DNA of 64,000 nucleotides from assembly GCF_001640025.1 (NCBI RefSeq), contig NC_031674.1:1364001-1428000 (forward strand), written 5' to 3'. The notes beneath the pieces were generated by a model. The model ran no database searches, had not been told where the DNA came from, and saw nothing but the letters and a program-made list of their open reading frames with translations. Of this stretch, positions 40,839 through 52,325 are shown piece by piece. Made by a program: the position numbers and the translations under genes. This DNA is from Sugiyamaella lignohabitans. Lineage: Eukaryota > Ascomycota > Dipodascomycetes > Dipodascales > Trichomonascaceae. The number at the start of each line of letters is the position of its first letter. Within the stretch, counting starts at the first letter, position 1.

Positions 40839-41546
40839 ATGTCGTCGCAGCATCCCGGCTCGTTTTCCGAGCTGTTGGGCACGTTTCACGAGTTCCTGGT
40901 TGTTCTGGTCCATAATGTGCTGTATCTACGAGGAGTTTATCCACCAGAGACGTTTCGTGCGGTGCGGAAATACGGTATCGCTTTGCACCAGTGTCGCCAT
41001 CCAGGAGTTAACCAGTGGATCGAGGACATGGCCGTGGCGTGTATGAGTCGAATCAAGGAAGGCGGTGTTGGCAGACTGTCGATAGTTATATTGCGGGAAA
41101 AGACCAACACGCCGTTAGAACGATTTGTAGTGGATATCAGCGATTTCCCTGAAGTGCCCGAGTCGGTGCAGACCGTCAGTATCGACAACATCGCAGTCAC
41201 CTGGACCTCGCTGCTGGAAGAATACCGAGCGTGTCTTGCGACACTGGCTGGCATGTCACAATCGTTTGGCAAACTGCCAGCTGATATCACATTCACTCTG
41301 ATCATGGAACTCAAACCCGACGACGCCCCATCCCACATACACCCATTACAATCAACCACGCTCTCCGACTCGTCCACAACACCCGACCCGTCTCCATGGA
41401 TCACGGCCGACCGCCATCGATACCATCTGTCTACCCCGCTCTCATTGACCACCCACCCGATCCGGTTCGTCGACGCCGGTCCCATCAGCTTCAACCTCTC
41501 CCTCGAAGAGGACAAGCAGAAACTGAAACTGCCCTCTCGACCCTAA
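40839..41546 (+). CDS. REV7: HORMA-domain protein Rev7 (polymerase zeta subunit)
   Basis: A 235-residue protein made almost entirely of a HORMA domain. The opening segment LLGTFHEFLVVLVHNVLYLRGVYPPETF and the following RKYGIALHQCRHPGVNQWIED match the conserved Rev7/Mad2L2 start, where the family typically has YLRxVYP and PxLxxYI. The rest shows alternating strands ending in the closing region (residues about 195-235). Rev7 is the accessory subunit of DNA polymerase zeta and bridges Rev3 and Rev1 in translesion synthesis. Length agrees with S. cerevisiae Rev7 (245). The ATG at 40839 is the first suitable start. It converges on the glutathione-transferase gene with a full foldback element filling the gap of 190 bases. 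Confidence 0.88.
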   Translation: MSSQHPGSFSELLGTFHEFLVVLVHNVLYLRGVYPPETFRAVRKYGIALHQCRHPGVNQWIEDMAVACMSRIKEGGVGRLSIVILREKTNTPLERFVVDISDFPEVPESVQTVSIDNIAVTWTSLLEEYRACLATLAGMSQSFGKLPADITFTLIMELKPDDAPSHIHPLQSTTLSDSSTTPDPSPWITADRHRYHLSTPLSLTTHPIRFVDAGPISFNLSLEEDKQKLKLPSRP

Positions 41547-41558
41547 AGGGGCTCTCGT

Positions 41559-41694
41559 GCCTCCGGCGGCTGGGGCTGCGCCCCAGACCCCGTGGCTCCT
41601 GCTTCGCAGGAGGTTGCTGGGACCGTAGACGGAACGACTCGAGCGCAGCGAGAGGAGCAGCGGGGTCTGGGGCGGAGCCCCAGCCGCCGGAGGC
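41559..41694 (+). mobile_element. Full-length GC-rich foldback element (136 bp)
   Basis: Hairpin-type arm 41559-41612, spacer containing TTGCTGGGACCGTAGACG, long arm 41635-41694 inverted. It is 13 bases from the REV7 stop and 42 from the GST stop, so one arm is sense to each convergent gene. Confidence 0.95.
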
Positions 41695-41735
41695 AGGTCC
41701 CCCATCAGGAAAACGTCACCGGTTTATTATTACAG

Positions 41736-42504
41736 TTATTGGTTAGCAGCGGCGAGACTAGCCTGGATTCGCTGGTTGAGACGGGCAAATACTTTTTCTT
41801 CGTCGAAGGTTGATTTGAAGGCTGGCGAGGCCCGGAGGTTGGCCACGTATTGGACGTAGTCGGCGTATTTGGGGTTGGAGGCGAGTTTTTTGTTGATGGA
41901 GGTAGGAATGGCGCCGCGGTCGATGAGGAGGTGGATTCGTGCGATGTGTGGACCAATAAGGACGTCGCCGATAAGGGGACGGAAGTTTTGAGTGGTCGAG
42001 CTTGGGTGGTTGAGGTACTGCAGGACAGTGTCCAGGCTGTCGAAAAAGGCGGCCTCGTGCTCCTGCTCTGAGGCGAATTTGGCTTGTAGAGTGTTTTGGA
42101 AGAATCCTTTGAGGGCCTCGAAATAACGGTCGGCCCAGAGAAGACTCTTGGCAGTGGCAATTGCGTCGTCGCCTCGGAGCTTCTTAGGGGCCAGGTCTGC
42201 GATAAGATGCACGATAACAGATGACTCGACAAAATTGACTCCGTCAACTGAAACTGTGGGGATCTTGCCTGTCGAAGATACCTTTAGAAACTCCTCGGAT
42301 TTATTACCCAAATCGACCTCTTTAAACTCATAGGGTAATTCTGATAGTTCAAGTGCAAACCATGCCCTATTTGCAAAGGGGGAACTGAATCTGTTAGATG
42401 TGCTGCTGCTGCTGCTGTTGCTGCTGCTGTTGCTGCTGCTTTGTTGACTAACCAGGTACTTACAGCTTGTTAGCGTAAAGGGTAATCTTCTTGTCAGTTG
42501 TCAT
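41736..42504 (-). CDS. Glutathione S-transferase-like protein, two exons
   Basis: Exons 42504-42464 and 42390-41736 give 231 residues. The first exon encodes MTTDKKITLYANKL; the intron of 73 bases begins GTAAGTACC and ends ATCTAACAG. The joined sequence LYANKLFSSPFANRAWFALE is a thioredoxin-fold start with the N-terminal active-site region and cis-Pro segment GKIPTVSVDG and ESSVIVHLIAD. An all-helical C-terminal domain follows (residues ~85-231). This is a complete two-domain glutathione transferase fold. Whether it conjugates xenobiotics or has a Ure2- or omega-type role is unknown. The intron is unusual for a long run of CAG/CAA triplets. It diverges from the JLP1-type gene. Confidence 0.85.
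42391..42463 (-). repeat. Intron with CAG/CAA triplet run
   Basis: About 40 of the 73 intron bases (plus-strand 42399-42441) are CTG/TTG triplets in perfect three-base register. The sequence reads CAG/CAA on the transcribed strand. Confidence 0.85.
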
Positions 42505-43764
42505 TGTGGCAAATTGATTAATCTAGTATTATTATATGCCCGTCTATTCCGAGTTGGTCAGTTGTTGATTATTAGGTCAGCCACAGCTCGAGTACTTATA
42601 TGGACTGCTATATTTAACAGTGGACAATGTTGAGGTCCAATTGCACCATTGGCTTGTGTTTGACGTGATGCTATGAACTGCTATGTTTTGTTAGCCACAT
42701 CAAATATGCTTGATTCAACGTGCACATGCACGCCACGATCTGACTTACCGACAAGTTCTGATTGGCAGAGTTCTGTCGTTGGTCAATGTTAAACTGGTTA
42801 ATTGTCAACTGCCAATTATTATTGGTGAAATGTTAAATAGATAGAACGTTAAATTCAAATGTTAGTTTAAATTAATAAAACGATAGATGTTATTTGTTTA
42901 ATGGTATAACTGAATACCGTATTTATTGATTGGTTGATTAGGGTAGATTCTAGGGTAAAACGGGGGACTTGGTTTCTTGCAGAATAGGTCCTGTATCTTA
43001 CATACTGCAAACAAAATGACTCTAGAAAAAAAGCCAGTGGGTGGCTGGGCTCGGCTAATTGCAACTGGAACACTACAATAAATCTCATGGGCCGAGACTC
43101 TCAAGCCTGGAGTCCGATGGCGCCACGGTAATTGCACCGTCAAATGTCGAAATTGTGGCATGGAATTCAGCCTGAGATATCTCATTTATCTCTGTATGCA
43201 CCGATCGGCTGGAAAATTTCCAGTACGACAATCTCTATCTTATCGGTCCTGCATCAACATGCAAGATGTCAAGGCAATTGCGCAATAGGACTTATCCATT
43301 AGAAATTGGCTTCCCAACCTCACACATGTCATGCTAGCTTGTCCAGGTCATTGCCTCACTTTTTGGCCTGGATATATCGTGACAAGTGCCTAAAAAGAAA
43401 ATATTTGAAGCCTCCCCGCTCTGGCGGTGCATGAGTTACATCTTGGCGGTGCATTTTGAACGAATCAACAGCCCCAATCTACCGTGTCCTTGATCAGATT
43501 AGTTAAAACCCCAATATATCATATCTCGGCTTATTAAGTCGAACAACACTCGTCGCCTATTTGTATGCGCTATTTTTTATGGGCATGACGTGATACTTGT
43601 TCGGAATCCGACTTGTGGAGTAGAGACTTAGCAACGTCTGCTGTGCTCTGCTAGGCTCTGCTATGTTGTCAAAAGTATAAAAACCACTCTAATGTCTTGG
43701 ATTTCATATTAACGATTATCAATCATCCGATTTCTCACACCATTCGTACAATTAAGAAATAAAA
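42505..43764. other. Divergent promoter region GST/JLP1
   Basis: About 1.26 kb. TATAAAAA at about 43676 precedes the dioxygenase start by about 90 bases. Short repeats of the CTGCTCTGCTAGGC type occur at 43640-43665. No gene or repeat-family copy. Confidence 0.5.
43676..43683 (+). promoter_or_regulatory. TATA box
   Basis: TATAAAAA lies about 90 bases upstream of the dioxygenase start codon, a typical spacing for an inducible yeast promoter. Confidence 0.6.
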
Positions 43765-44904
43765 ATGTCTTCTATTGTGGAATCAATTAAGAACCTGGAC
43801 ATCAAGTCCGACACTCCTGAGAAGACTAGAAAGGACCTGCAATTCGATAAATCCGAATTCAGATATCCTAACTATGCTCCTACCTTTAACCCTGAGCAAA
43901 AGTACCCTCCCTATGAACAATTCGAGTTCAAAGACCCTGGTCTTTTGGCTGATGAGAACCTAGCCAATTTGTTCCCTAATGGATTACCATCTACTGATGC
44001 TGATAAGAGAGCTCCTGCAAACACCCAAATTGTCAAGTTTGGCTACTCACACATTGAACTGACTCCTAAATTCGGTTCCGAGATTCGAGGTGTTCAATTG
44101 AGTCAGCTTTCTGATGAAGCTAAGAATGATTTAGCTAGATTTGTTGCTGAGAGAGGTGTAGTTGTGTTCCGTGATCAAGATCTTCGTGATCTTCCTATTG
44201 AGCAAGCCCTTAAATTTGCTGAACACTTTGGCCGTCAACACATCCACCCTACTTCTGGATCTCCTGAAGGTCACCCTGAAGTTCATTTGGTTTACCGTGA
44301 TTCTAAGAGAAAGGTGTTTGACGAGTACTTTGCCAAGAAGATCTCCTCTACTGCTTTCCACTCTGATGTCACTTATGAGCAGCAACCCCCTGGTACTACC
44401 TTTTTGGGAATTTTAGACTCTCCATCCACTGGTGGTGATACCGTTTTTGCCGACACTGTCGAAATTTACAACAGACTGTCACCGGAGTTCAAGAAGAGAT
44501 TACACGGACTTAAAGCCATTCACTCTGCACACGAGCAAGCCGAGTTCTCCAGAGTCAGAGGTGGTGTTGTCAGACGTGAGCCTGTCAAGACAGCCCACCC
44601 TATCGTCCGTACCCACCCCGTTACTAAGAAGAAGGCCATCTTTGTAAACAACCAGTTCACTCGATATGTCGAGGGTTTCAAGAGCGAAGAGTCTGACTAC
44701 CTCCTCAACTTCCTCTACGATGTCATTGCTAAGAGCGCCGATACACAAGTCCGTGCCAAATGGGAAGACGGAACTGTGGTTGTCTGGGATAACCGACGAG
44801 CCGTCCACTCAGCTCTCCTCGACTGGGACGCCGAGGGCCAGACCCGTCACGCTTTCCGTCTCACTCCCCAGGCCGAGGTTCCTTATGAAACTCCTTTTGA
44901 GTAA
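43765..44904 (+). CDS. JLP1: TauD-type 2-oxoglutarate/Fe(II) dioxygenase (Jlp1-like)
   Basis: A 379-residue enzyme of the taurine/sulfonate dioxygenase family; S. cerevisiae Jlp1 releases sulfite from sulfonates when sulfur is scarce. The iron ligands are visible: His and Asp in FHSDVTYEQQPPG and the distal His in RHAF (QTRHAFRLTP) or RAVHSALLD, with the 2-oxoglutarate-binding Arg in RHAFRL. Conserved blocks are IELTPKFGSEIRGVQLSQLS, RGVVVFRDQDL, EHFGRQHIHPTSG, GGDTVFADTVE and AHPIVRTHPVTKK. The codon use is strongly biased, suggesting high expression. Substrate is not certain, since yeasts of this clade often have several TauD paralogues. It diverges from the GST-like gene, and a sense-oriented repeat arm follows 51 bases after the stop. 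Confidence 0.85.
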   Translation: MSSIVESIKNLDIKSDTPEKTRKDLQFDKSEFRYPNYAPTFNPEQKYPPYEQFEFKDPGLLADENLANLFPNGLPSTDADKRAPANTQIVKFGYSHIELTPKFGSEIRGVQLSQLSDEAKNDLARFVAERGVVVFRDQDLRDLPIEQALKFAEHFGRQHIHPTSGSPEGHPEVHLVYRDSKRKVFDEYFAKKISSTAFHSDVTYEQQPPGTTFLGILDSPSTGGDTVFADTVEIYNRLSPEFKKRLHGLKAIHSAHEQAEFSRVRGGVVRREPVKTAHPIVRTHPVTKKKAIFVNNQFTRYVEGFKSEESDYLLNFLYDVIAKSADTQVRAKWEDGTVVVWDNRRAVHSALLDWDAEGQTRHAFRLTPQAEVPYETPFE

Positions 44905-45333
44905 ATTATGTAACGACCCAATATACTACGAATTCTACTTCATTTTGGGGCGTTGCCTCCGGCGGCTGGGGCTCCGCCCCAGACCCGTGGCTCCTCTCGC
45001 TTCGCTCGAGTCGTGAAGTGGGGTCCGGTGCAAGTTTTGGAGGCCCGGGTGCCTTTGGGGAAGAGTCCGGGTCAGCTGCCGGTTGTCGGCGGGCTATGCA
45101 GTCGTGTACTGCCCTGCGATGACCTGCGGTCCCTGGAAACTTTTCACTGATTGGCATGCCGATCATAAACGGTCGCGGTTTGGTTACTGTGTTGAGATCA
45201 GACAGGGCACTTAACTGCTGATAAGCCCAAATTCGGCAATAAGCTGTTAATTTTTTTTGTCAGAGTTACCCAATATCTGCATTTCCAGGGTTCATATAAA
45301 AGATAAAGGCCGCGGCCTGCCAATTTGTGAAAA
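44905..45333. other. Intergenic, one repeat arm
   Basis: About 430 bases with the long arm at 44955-45013 and otherwise no signals beyond an AT-rich stretch before HER2. Confidence 0.5.
44955..45013 (+). repeat. GC-rich repeat, long arm
   Basis: 59 bp, 51 bases after the dioxygenase stop and sense to it. Confidence 0.95.
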
Positions 45334-46911
45334 ATGACCAGAACCGTAATGAGCTCGCTGTCGCGTCTCGAGACCTATCTGGGCAACATTGCCCTACACA
45401 ACAAACGCATCAACGCATTTGTCTCGCTCCGACCAGCAGACGTCGTTCGAGCTGAGACCGAAGACCGTCTAGCAAACCCCGTCAACAATGGTAAGCAATC
45501 CCATCCCCTCCCCAACTAACCTTCTCGAGCGAAGCTCGAGCAACCAGGGTCTGGGGCGGAGCCCCAGCCGCCGGAGGCAGACCCCCCTCCCCGGAGAAAC
45601 TAACAGGTGGTGATAGCATTGAATGGAAAGATTATTGGAGTCAAGGACCTGTTCTGTACTTTAGACCTGCCGACTACCTGTTGTTCGGATATCCTGAAAG
45701 AATACACCAGTCCGTATGAATCGACGGCCGTCACTCTTCTACGGCGTGCTGGTGGAGTGGTTATTGGTAAGACCAACATGGACGAGTTTGCCATGGGGTC
45801 CACTAATGAGAACAGTTGCTTCGGCAAGGCATTAAATCCGCTGTATACAGACTCGGAAGTGACTCCAGGAGGTTCGTCTGGTGGAAGTGCTGCTGCTGTG
45901 GCTGCTGATATGTGTGATGTAGCATTAGGAAGCGACACTGGTGGTTCAGTGCGACTGCCAAGTGCTTACTGTGGAGTTATCGGTTTCAAACCCAGTTACG
46001 GACTCCTTTCAAGACACGGAGTCGTGGCTTATGCTCAAAGTCTAGATACCGTGGGTCTTATTTCAAAGGACATCTCGCTTGTAGAGGCGTCGTTTAATGC
46101 ATTAAATCACTACGATCCCCAGGATCCCACCTCAGTATCGCCGTCTTTACGGGACAAAATCGAAGCAAATACTAGAATTGCCAGTAATTCGGGGTCAAAA
46201 GACCGAAAACTCAACATCGGCGTTATTAAAGAGGCTATTATCGATTTGTCACCGGAAGTTCGTGAAATGTGGATTTCATGTCTCGACCGACTACGACGAG
46301 ACGGTCATACTGTGACAGTTGTATCACTGCCGTCTTTGAAAAGTTCGTTGCCAACTTATTTCATTGTTTCGTTGGCAGAAGCTTCTTCGAATCTCGCGAG
46401 ATACGACGGTGTGAGATACGGCAGTAGAGCCGAGTCGGATCGTGACTCGGGTCCTACTGGCACTCTGTATGGACCAACTAGAACTCGAGGATTCGGAGAC
46501 GAAGTCCAACGTCGAATTCTTCTTGGAACTTATAATCTCACTGCCCGAGCATATGGAAACCATTTCGAAAAGGCCCAGAGAGTCCGTCGTAAGCTGCAGA
46601 TGGAATTCAATTCTATCTTCGCTACTCCAAACGTCCTGTATCCCGACAATTCATACACTCCAGGCAACATCGACGTCGTTATCCACCCCACTGCCCGAAC
46701 TAAGCCTCCAACTTTTGACAGCATTTTCGACGCCGAGTCGGCTGTTGACTCGTATGTCAACGACGCACTCACTGTCCCCGCCAACCACGCCGGCATTCCT
46801 GCCATCTCCATCCCTTATGGTGGTGTATCTTCCATTGGCATGCAAATCTGGGGCCAATATGGCGATGACCAGAAAGTTCTCGACGTTGCCAGGCTCTTGT
46901 TGGCTAATTAG
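45334..46911 (+). CDS. HER2: Glutamyl-tRNA(Gln) amidotransferase subunit A, mitochondrial
   Basis: Exons 45334-45490 and 45617-46911 give 483 residues. Her2/GatA is the amidase subunit of the GatFAB complex that converts mis-charged Glu-tRNA(Gln) to Gln-tRNA(Gln) in mitochondria. The catalytic triad of the amidase family is visible: Lys62 (IIGVKDLF), the cis-Ser140 in TPGGSSGGSAAA and the nucleophile Ser163 in GSDTGGSVRLPSA. The first exon encodes an N-terminal helix and NKRINAFVSL, as in GatA. The intron begins GTAAGC and carries a repeat arm. The nearest AG after its CTAAC motif (45606) breaks the frame; using ATAG at 45616 restores it. HER2 converges on YTA7, with a sense-oriented repeat 14 bases after its stop. 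Confidence 0.92.
45491..45616 (+). other. HER2 intron containing a repeat arm
   Basis: 126 bases, twice the usual length here. The repeat arm at 45524-45578 accounts for the excess. The CTAAC motif is at about 45599-45603. Confidence 0.75.
45524..45578 (-). repeat. GC-rich repeat arm inside HER2 intron
   Basis: 55 bp in antisense orientation to HER2. Its second hairpin has a perfect alternative stem (CTCGAGCGAAGCTCGAG, seven pairs around GAA). Confidence 0.93.
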
Positions 46912-46924
46912 ATGGGCTGGGTTT

Positions 46925-46984
46925 GCCTCCGGCGGCTGGGGCTTCGCCCCAGACCCCACTGCTCCTCTCGCTGCGCTCGAGTCG
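46925..46984 (+). repeat. GC-rich repeat, long arm
   Basis: 60 bp, 14 bases after the HER2 stop and sense to HER2. It is the only copy in the 190-base gap to YTA7. Confidence 0.95.
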
Positions 46985-47101
46985 GGCATCGGGGAGACGG
47001 TAGATTGGGGTACGAAGACTGACGTCAATGGCATCTTGTAATATACAAATAATAAATTATTCAGTAGCATGGTTATAATACAAACTACTCTCATTATATC
47101 A

Positions 47102-50100
47102 TTATTGCCTTGTAGCACTGACCGCTTTGAGGACCTCGTCTAGACTGTTGTGAAGATGTGCGATGATGCTGTTACGGTCCCACGACGTGCGGTGCTTCCA
47201 AATGGTGTCCACCAGGCATGTGTTAATGTGCTCCAGTTGCTCTACCACAAGCTCGTTTTTCGTACACTCGCTGACCAGACGTGACTCAAATTGAGACAGC
47301 AGCTCTTCATCGAGTTGAAGTTCTGGCTCTGGCTCTGGCTCTGGCTCTGGTTCCGGTTCTGGAATTGGCGAAGCTGGTACTGGATCCGCGACATCGGCCT
47401 TTTCTTCTGGCTCAGGTGCTGGTACTGGTGGCTCGGGCTCGGGTTCTGGAGTCGGATCTGATTTCGAAACTGAGTCTGGCTCCGTTTTAAGCGTCGTAAC
47501 AGCGTCCTCAGAGTTTTCAACAACAGCTGAATCTATGTTACTGTTTGCTTCTTCCATTTCCACATCGTCATCAGCCTGTTCCTTGAGCTTCGCTTCGGTG
47601 GTACCATTAAACTCAATATCAATTTCCACAACCGTCTCAGATTGCACTTGGGTCACTGTTGCTTGTTCTGACTCGCCAGCAGACGGTAGTATTGCTGGCA
47701 GCTCTTCGGTAACAGTAGAAACTGCCACTGTCCCGTTAGGTAAAGGAGGTCCATTGACACTTCCATTGAGACTCATTTCTGCCAGTATTCGCTTCTGTTT
47801 GGCGATTTCTCGCTGGTGCATCTCTTTACAGGCCTGAATGAACTGAGTGTCCATAGCAATCTCATCAATCACCACCTGGGCATTGGCAACCATTTCTGAT
47901 GCTTTGATTATCCTCTCCCTATCGCCAGTAGTAACAGCATCCGAGCTAATCATTTCAATGTCCTTCAAGTACTGTTTGGGCTCAGAATAGAATCCATTCC
48001 AAAGCCTTTCTTCAATAATGTCTAGATCCATGTTATAATAGCTCTTCCCAGTAGCAACCTCAACAATTTTATCACCCTGCTTAACATAAGCAGGCTGGAT
48101 GTTTAATTCTGGTGGAGGAGGCTCAAATAAATGAACTAGATGAAAGTCCTCGATAGGAGGCTTTTTGAATCTCTTGTATCGGTTTTTGAACAAATCCATC
48201 AGTCCGCTCAGTTTGAACTTGAGAAGATTTTTAAGTTGCATGTCCTTCTTCTCCAGCTGTTTCTGTTCGCCCTTTGTAGGAATCTTTTCAGGCTCTGGTG
48301 GTGCAGCTGGCAGCTTTTCCAGCACACGTTTTCGGCGTTTGTCAGGATCTGGGTAGTCAGTCGGCTTGCTCGAGATGTAATATCTGAGGATTTGAAAAAA
48401 CTCTTTTAACCGTTCTGCGGATGATACAGGTACCAACTCCTGGTAACTTTCACTCGAGTATCCAAATAAATCCTTGAGCTGAGGATCCAGCTCATCGTAT
48501 GGAACGTCTGACAAGCCAAGTACTAGAACCGACTCTGTCGGATTGATGTTTCTCAGAATGCTCCTAAAAGTGGACTTTGCGGCATCACTAATAGTTGCAA
48601 ACCAAGTCTCGACATTTGGCAAATACACCACACTCGGGGTGTGTCTCCTTGCCTCCACAAACAGCTGGATCATAGCAGCCTCAGGGGTCCTTGTCGAGTC
48701 ACTCAACAACGTTCCAAGGTCAAAAGACTGTACATGGAAACCCTCCAAATGATGCAAAATGGCAGATCCGATATACTGCTGGCCCATTCCCTCTTCGCCA
48801 CATATGAGCAGCCGGGGTCTAAACACCCTTGCAGTTTGGAAATCTAAACAGTTAGCAATCCAATCAACGAGTCCGATTCCCGAAGCCCGACTCGAGCGAA
48901 GCAAGAGGAGCAGCGGGGTCTGGGGCGGAGCCCCAGCCGCCGGAGGCAATACGACAACGGAAAGTACTTACTTTTGAGGGCTTCCTGTCTGGCAAACCCG
49001 CCATCGGGGTCCGGGATCTCTTCGTAGAGAGCGTCTTCGAGGGGAGTGAGCTTTTTGGTGCGAGGGAGTAGGTTATCGAGTTTGTGAATGATGCTTTTGA
49101 GTGGCTCGCCAAGCAGAGGTTCGATTCTGGTGGGTAGAGGAGAGGCACCGGATGAAGTCGAACGAGCAGACGAAGGGATGATCTTGTCAACGGATTTCAT
49201 GAAATCCACAGGAGTTACATGGATGGATTGCGGGTCGAGTAGAAGTTTTTCGTTGGACATGAAAATTTGAGGGTATTTCCGCTGGATCGCGTTTAGAGCA
49301 GCCTCAGTACACAGAGCACGCAGGTCAGCACCTCCGTACCCTTTCGTGAGTCCAGCAACGTGATCAATGAACTCGGGTTTCAGTGGAGGATCCCATTTTT
49401 TGGTGTTGATGGAGATGATTTTTTTCCTTGCTTCGAGATCAGGCAGAGGGAAGTAGAACTCTCTATCGAAACGGCCGGGACGACGAAGTGCTGGGTCGAC
49501 CGAGTCAGGTCGATTTGTCGCACCAATAACAATTACTTGGCCACGATTGTCCATACCATCCATCAATGCTAGTAAAGTTGATACAATGGAAGCGTGGATT
49601 TGTTCTTGTTTGGATGATCTTACTGGGGCAAGACCGTCGATTTCGTCAAAGAAAATAATCGATGGTTGCTGGTTCCTGGCTTCTTCAAACAATAATCGCA
49701 GCTGTCGCTCAGCTTCACCAACCCATTTCGATAGACAGTCGGCACCTTTCCGCATGAAAAAGGTGATTTTTTTGCCTTCTTTAGCACTGCTAGCGGCTAG
49801 TGCTCGGGCCATGAGGGTCTTACCAGTACCGGGAGGTCCATGAAATAATACACCTCGTGGAGGAGTGATGCCGAATCGTTGATATATTTCCGGATACCGA
49901 AGTGGCAGGGTGACCATTTCTTTCAGTTGGTCAATATAATTGTCCAGACCACCGACGGCCGAAAAGTCGATATCGGTATCAATTCCTAGCGGGTCGGCGT
50001 CAGCAAGACCGGGCTTTTTAGGCTTGACGATGCCAAACTGCGACACGCCAGTGGCATTGTTTTTCGACTTTCCTGCGCCACCGGCAGCTCCTGCGGTGCC

Positions 50101-51582
50101 AGCTCCTCCAGCCCCAATCAACTCGTCATCACTGGAATCAGAGTCAATCAGCGCCGTCGGATCATTAGGCCCTCCGCCTGTACCACTGCCCCCAGGACCT
50201 CCTAAAGCACCTAAAACGTTTGGAAGACCAGGGAAGTTTCCTAGACCACCAGCTCCGGCTGCTGCTCCTATACCACCAGGACCCGATCCGAATACAGAGA
50301 CCACGTCGTTTCCTCCAAATGGTCCTGTGGTAGGAAACAGTCTTCGGATAGGACCTGTACCAGCACCTCTTCGCCGCGTATTGCGACCGGGAGACACTGC
50401 TACCGTCTCAAAAGACTCGTCTGGTAATGGTGGTGGTAAAATCTGGTAGTTGACTTCTTTTCGTTCTCGAAGCTGAAGTTTTCTCACTGGTTCAGGAGGT
50501 GGTGTAGCAGATTCACGTAGTTCGCGCAATTCTTCCTGAAGATTAGCAATCTCATCTTCTTCAGCTTCTGGTTGGCCATTATCCGATTCGTATTCCGACT
50601 CCTCGTCATCGTCGTCATCAACTCGTCTTCGTCGAGACCGGCTTCTACTGCTTCTACTAGCAGCAACTTTCTTGGCTCGTTTAGCCATTTTTTGGCGCCT
50701 TTTCTTGCGTTTATACGATTCAGACTCGTCATCATCCGACACTATAAACCCGCGATCCTGGTTGCGTTTGCGTGACTTCTCAAAACTGTCTTCGCTATCA
50801 GAACCAGAATTGTCCTCGTCCGAGTCGTTTTCTTCGTCGTCTTCTTCTAGTTCATGATACTCGTCCTCATCGTCATCAATATTCCCCCTTCTACTTCTAT
50901 TATTCGATCGACTAGTTGATTTCGTACTTTTACTTGCAGTTGCTGACGATGAGTTGATTGATTTCCGAGAATGTCGTCTTCGAGGAATTATAGCGTCTTC
51001 ATAGTCATCGTCGTCTTTATTTTTCTCGCTTTCGTCATCCTCCTCATCCTCGTCCACATCCTCTTCTTCATCCTCATCGTCTTTGTCTTCATTATAATCT
51101 TTTTTCTTGCTACGACTCCGACTTAGACTGATATCCCCATCTTCATCCTCGTCGTTAATATACCCATTTCCAGAATGATTCTCCTCAACACCATCGTCAT
51201 CATCGTCATCGATCTGACGACGAGATCGCAGGTTTCTCATCTCAATAAGCTTAGCTGCTTTGGTACCTATCTTGAGTCTGATTGGGAAAGAGGCCGCTGT
51301 AGTCAAAGACTCTGACCCATTCCCTGACGTGTCACTGTCACTACTGTCTTTGTTTTTACTACCGGCCTTACCAGATAGCCTATTCCGACGGTTTCGGGTG
51401 TTTGCTATACTGTCAGAGTCGTCTTCGTCACTGATATCACTGCCACTGCTCTCAATATAGCTTTTCACGATACTACCACGATTACGAAGCGGTCGGAAAT
51501 CTGTCTCGTCGTCGAACCCGTCGAGACCAGTTCCAATTCCGTTTCCGTTTGAATGGTAACTTTTACTAGACGGAACAGTCAT
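47102..51582 (-). CDS. YTA7: Chromatin AAA+ ATPase Yta7/ATAD2, two exons
   Basis: Exons 51582-48972 and 48843-47102 give 1450 residues. The N-terminal third is extremely acidic with basic patches (DDDDDGVEENHSGNG and many more) and contains RRKRRQKMAKRAKK-type motifs. The first AAA+ module has Walker A GPPGTGKT (about residue 581) and Walker B IIFFDEIDG (about 640). A degenerate second module begins at FRPRLLICGEEGMG in exon 2. A bromodomain-like helical segment follows (NMDLDIIEERLWNGF, residues ~1140-1180), and the tail is Pro/Glu-rich. This is the full arrangement of Yta7/ATAD2, a nucleosome-density regulator that binds histone H3. The 128-base intron (GTAAGTAC...GCTAACTGTTTAG) contains a repeat arm. 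Both halves could be mistaken for separate genes. Confidence 0.93.
48844..48971 (-). other. YTA7 intron containing a repeat arm
   Basis: 128 bases; the phase joins AAA A to AT TTC, restoring the frame. The repeat arm occupies 48888-48947. Confidence 0.88.
48888..48947 (-). repeat. GC-rich repeat arm inside YTA7 intron
   Basis: 60 bp, long type, sense to YTA7. It has one change in the CTCGAGCGAAGC(A)AGAGG part. Confidence 0.95.
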
Positions 51583-52265
51583 GTGTGATCCGATGCCGCA
51601 GTTGCGTGCAAACGATGTTCACCAAGCCCTGAAACCACACACCAATCGACAAAAAAAACCCTATCACAGAAAACCGAAATAGGCCAGCAACTGACTCAAT
51701 TGACCAAAACCCAATTGTCCTCCAGTAGAGCTCAAAACAGTTTGATTTCGCTGCTGCGAGTCTCAATAGCCCCACTTTTTTGTTGTTTTCGGTTTGTAAT
51801 GCTGTTGCTGGCGGCGTTGTGCTGTCGGGATAATTAATATGCACGCACTTCTAAATGCAAATCAAGCTTCATCCACAATTTCGACTAAGCTTCTCGTGTT
51901 AAAACTGTGTATCCAGCTGCTTTTGTTATTACTAACACACCAACCTCGTAATCTCTAATCCAGTCTGTCTCTTGGTTAGAATATTCCCGATCCGCTCTCA
52001 CCGGCACATTTCCGCGACCATTCTCGCCCAAAACACACTCTTGTAACCGCCCAAACTCATCACCAAACCGACTTCAAACTTACTTCGAAATTCACGCGTG
52101 AATGCGTTCCAGTCAGTCGTGCCTCTACGGTAGCTGTCCAGTGTCTAAGTGAGCAACCTGGTGTTCTATCGGTATCACATATAAACACACCACCCCAACC
52201 CTGGCGCTACCGCGGCTCCCGACGCAGGGTCCAACTCCAGGGTCTGGTCTGGGATGGGGGGTTGT

Positions 52266-52325
52266 GCCTCCGGCGGCTGGGGCTCTGCCCCAGACCCCGT
52301 GGCTCCTCTCGCTGCGCTCGAGTCG
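52266..52325 (+). repeat. GC-rich repeat, long arm (left of wide pair)
   Basis: 60 bp in plus orientation, between two divergent promoters; faces the arm at 52499. Confidence 0.95.

Noticed and set aside
47102..48949. Separate gene from the C-terminal half of YTA7
   Set aside because: The frame has no plausible start; intron signals join it in phase to the AAA+ half, matching the known protein.
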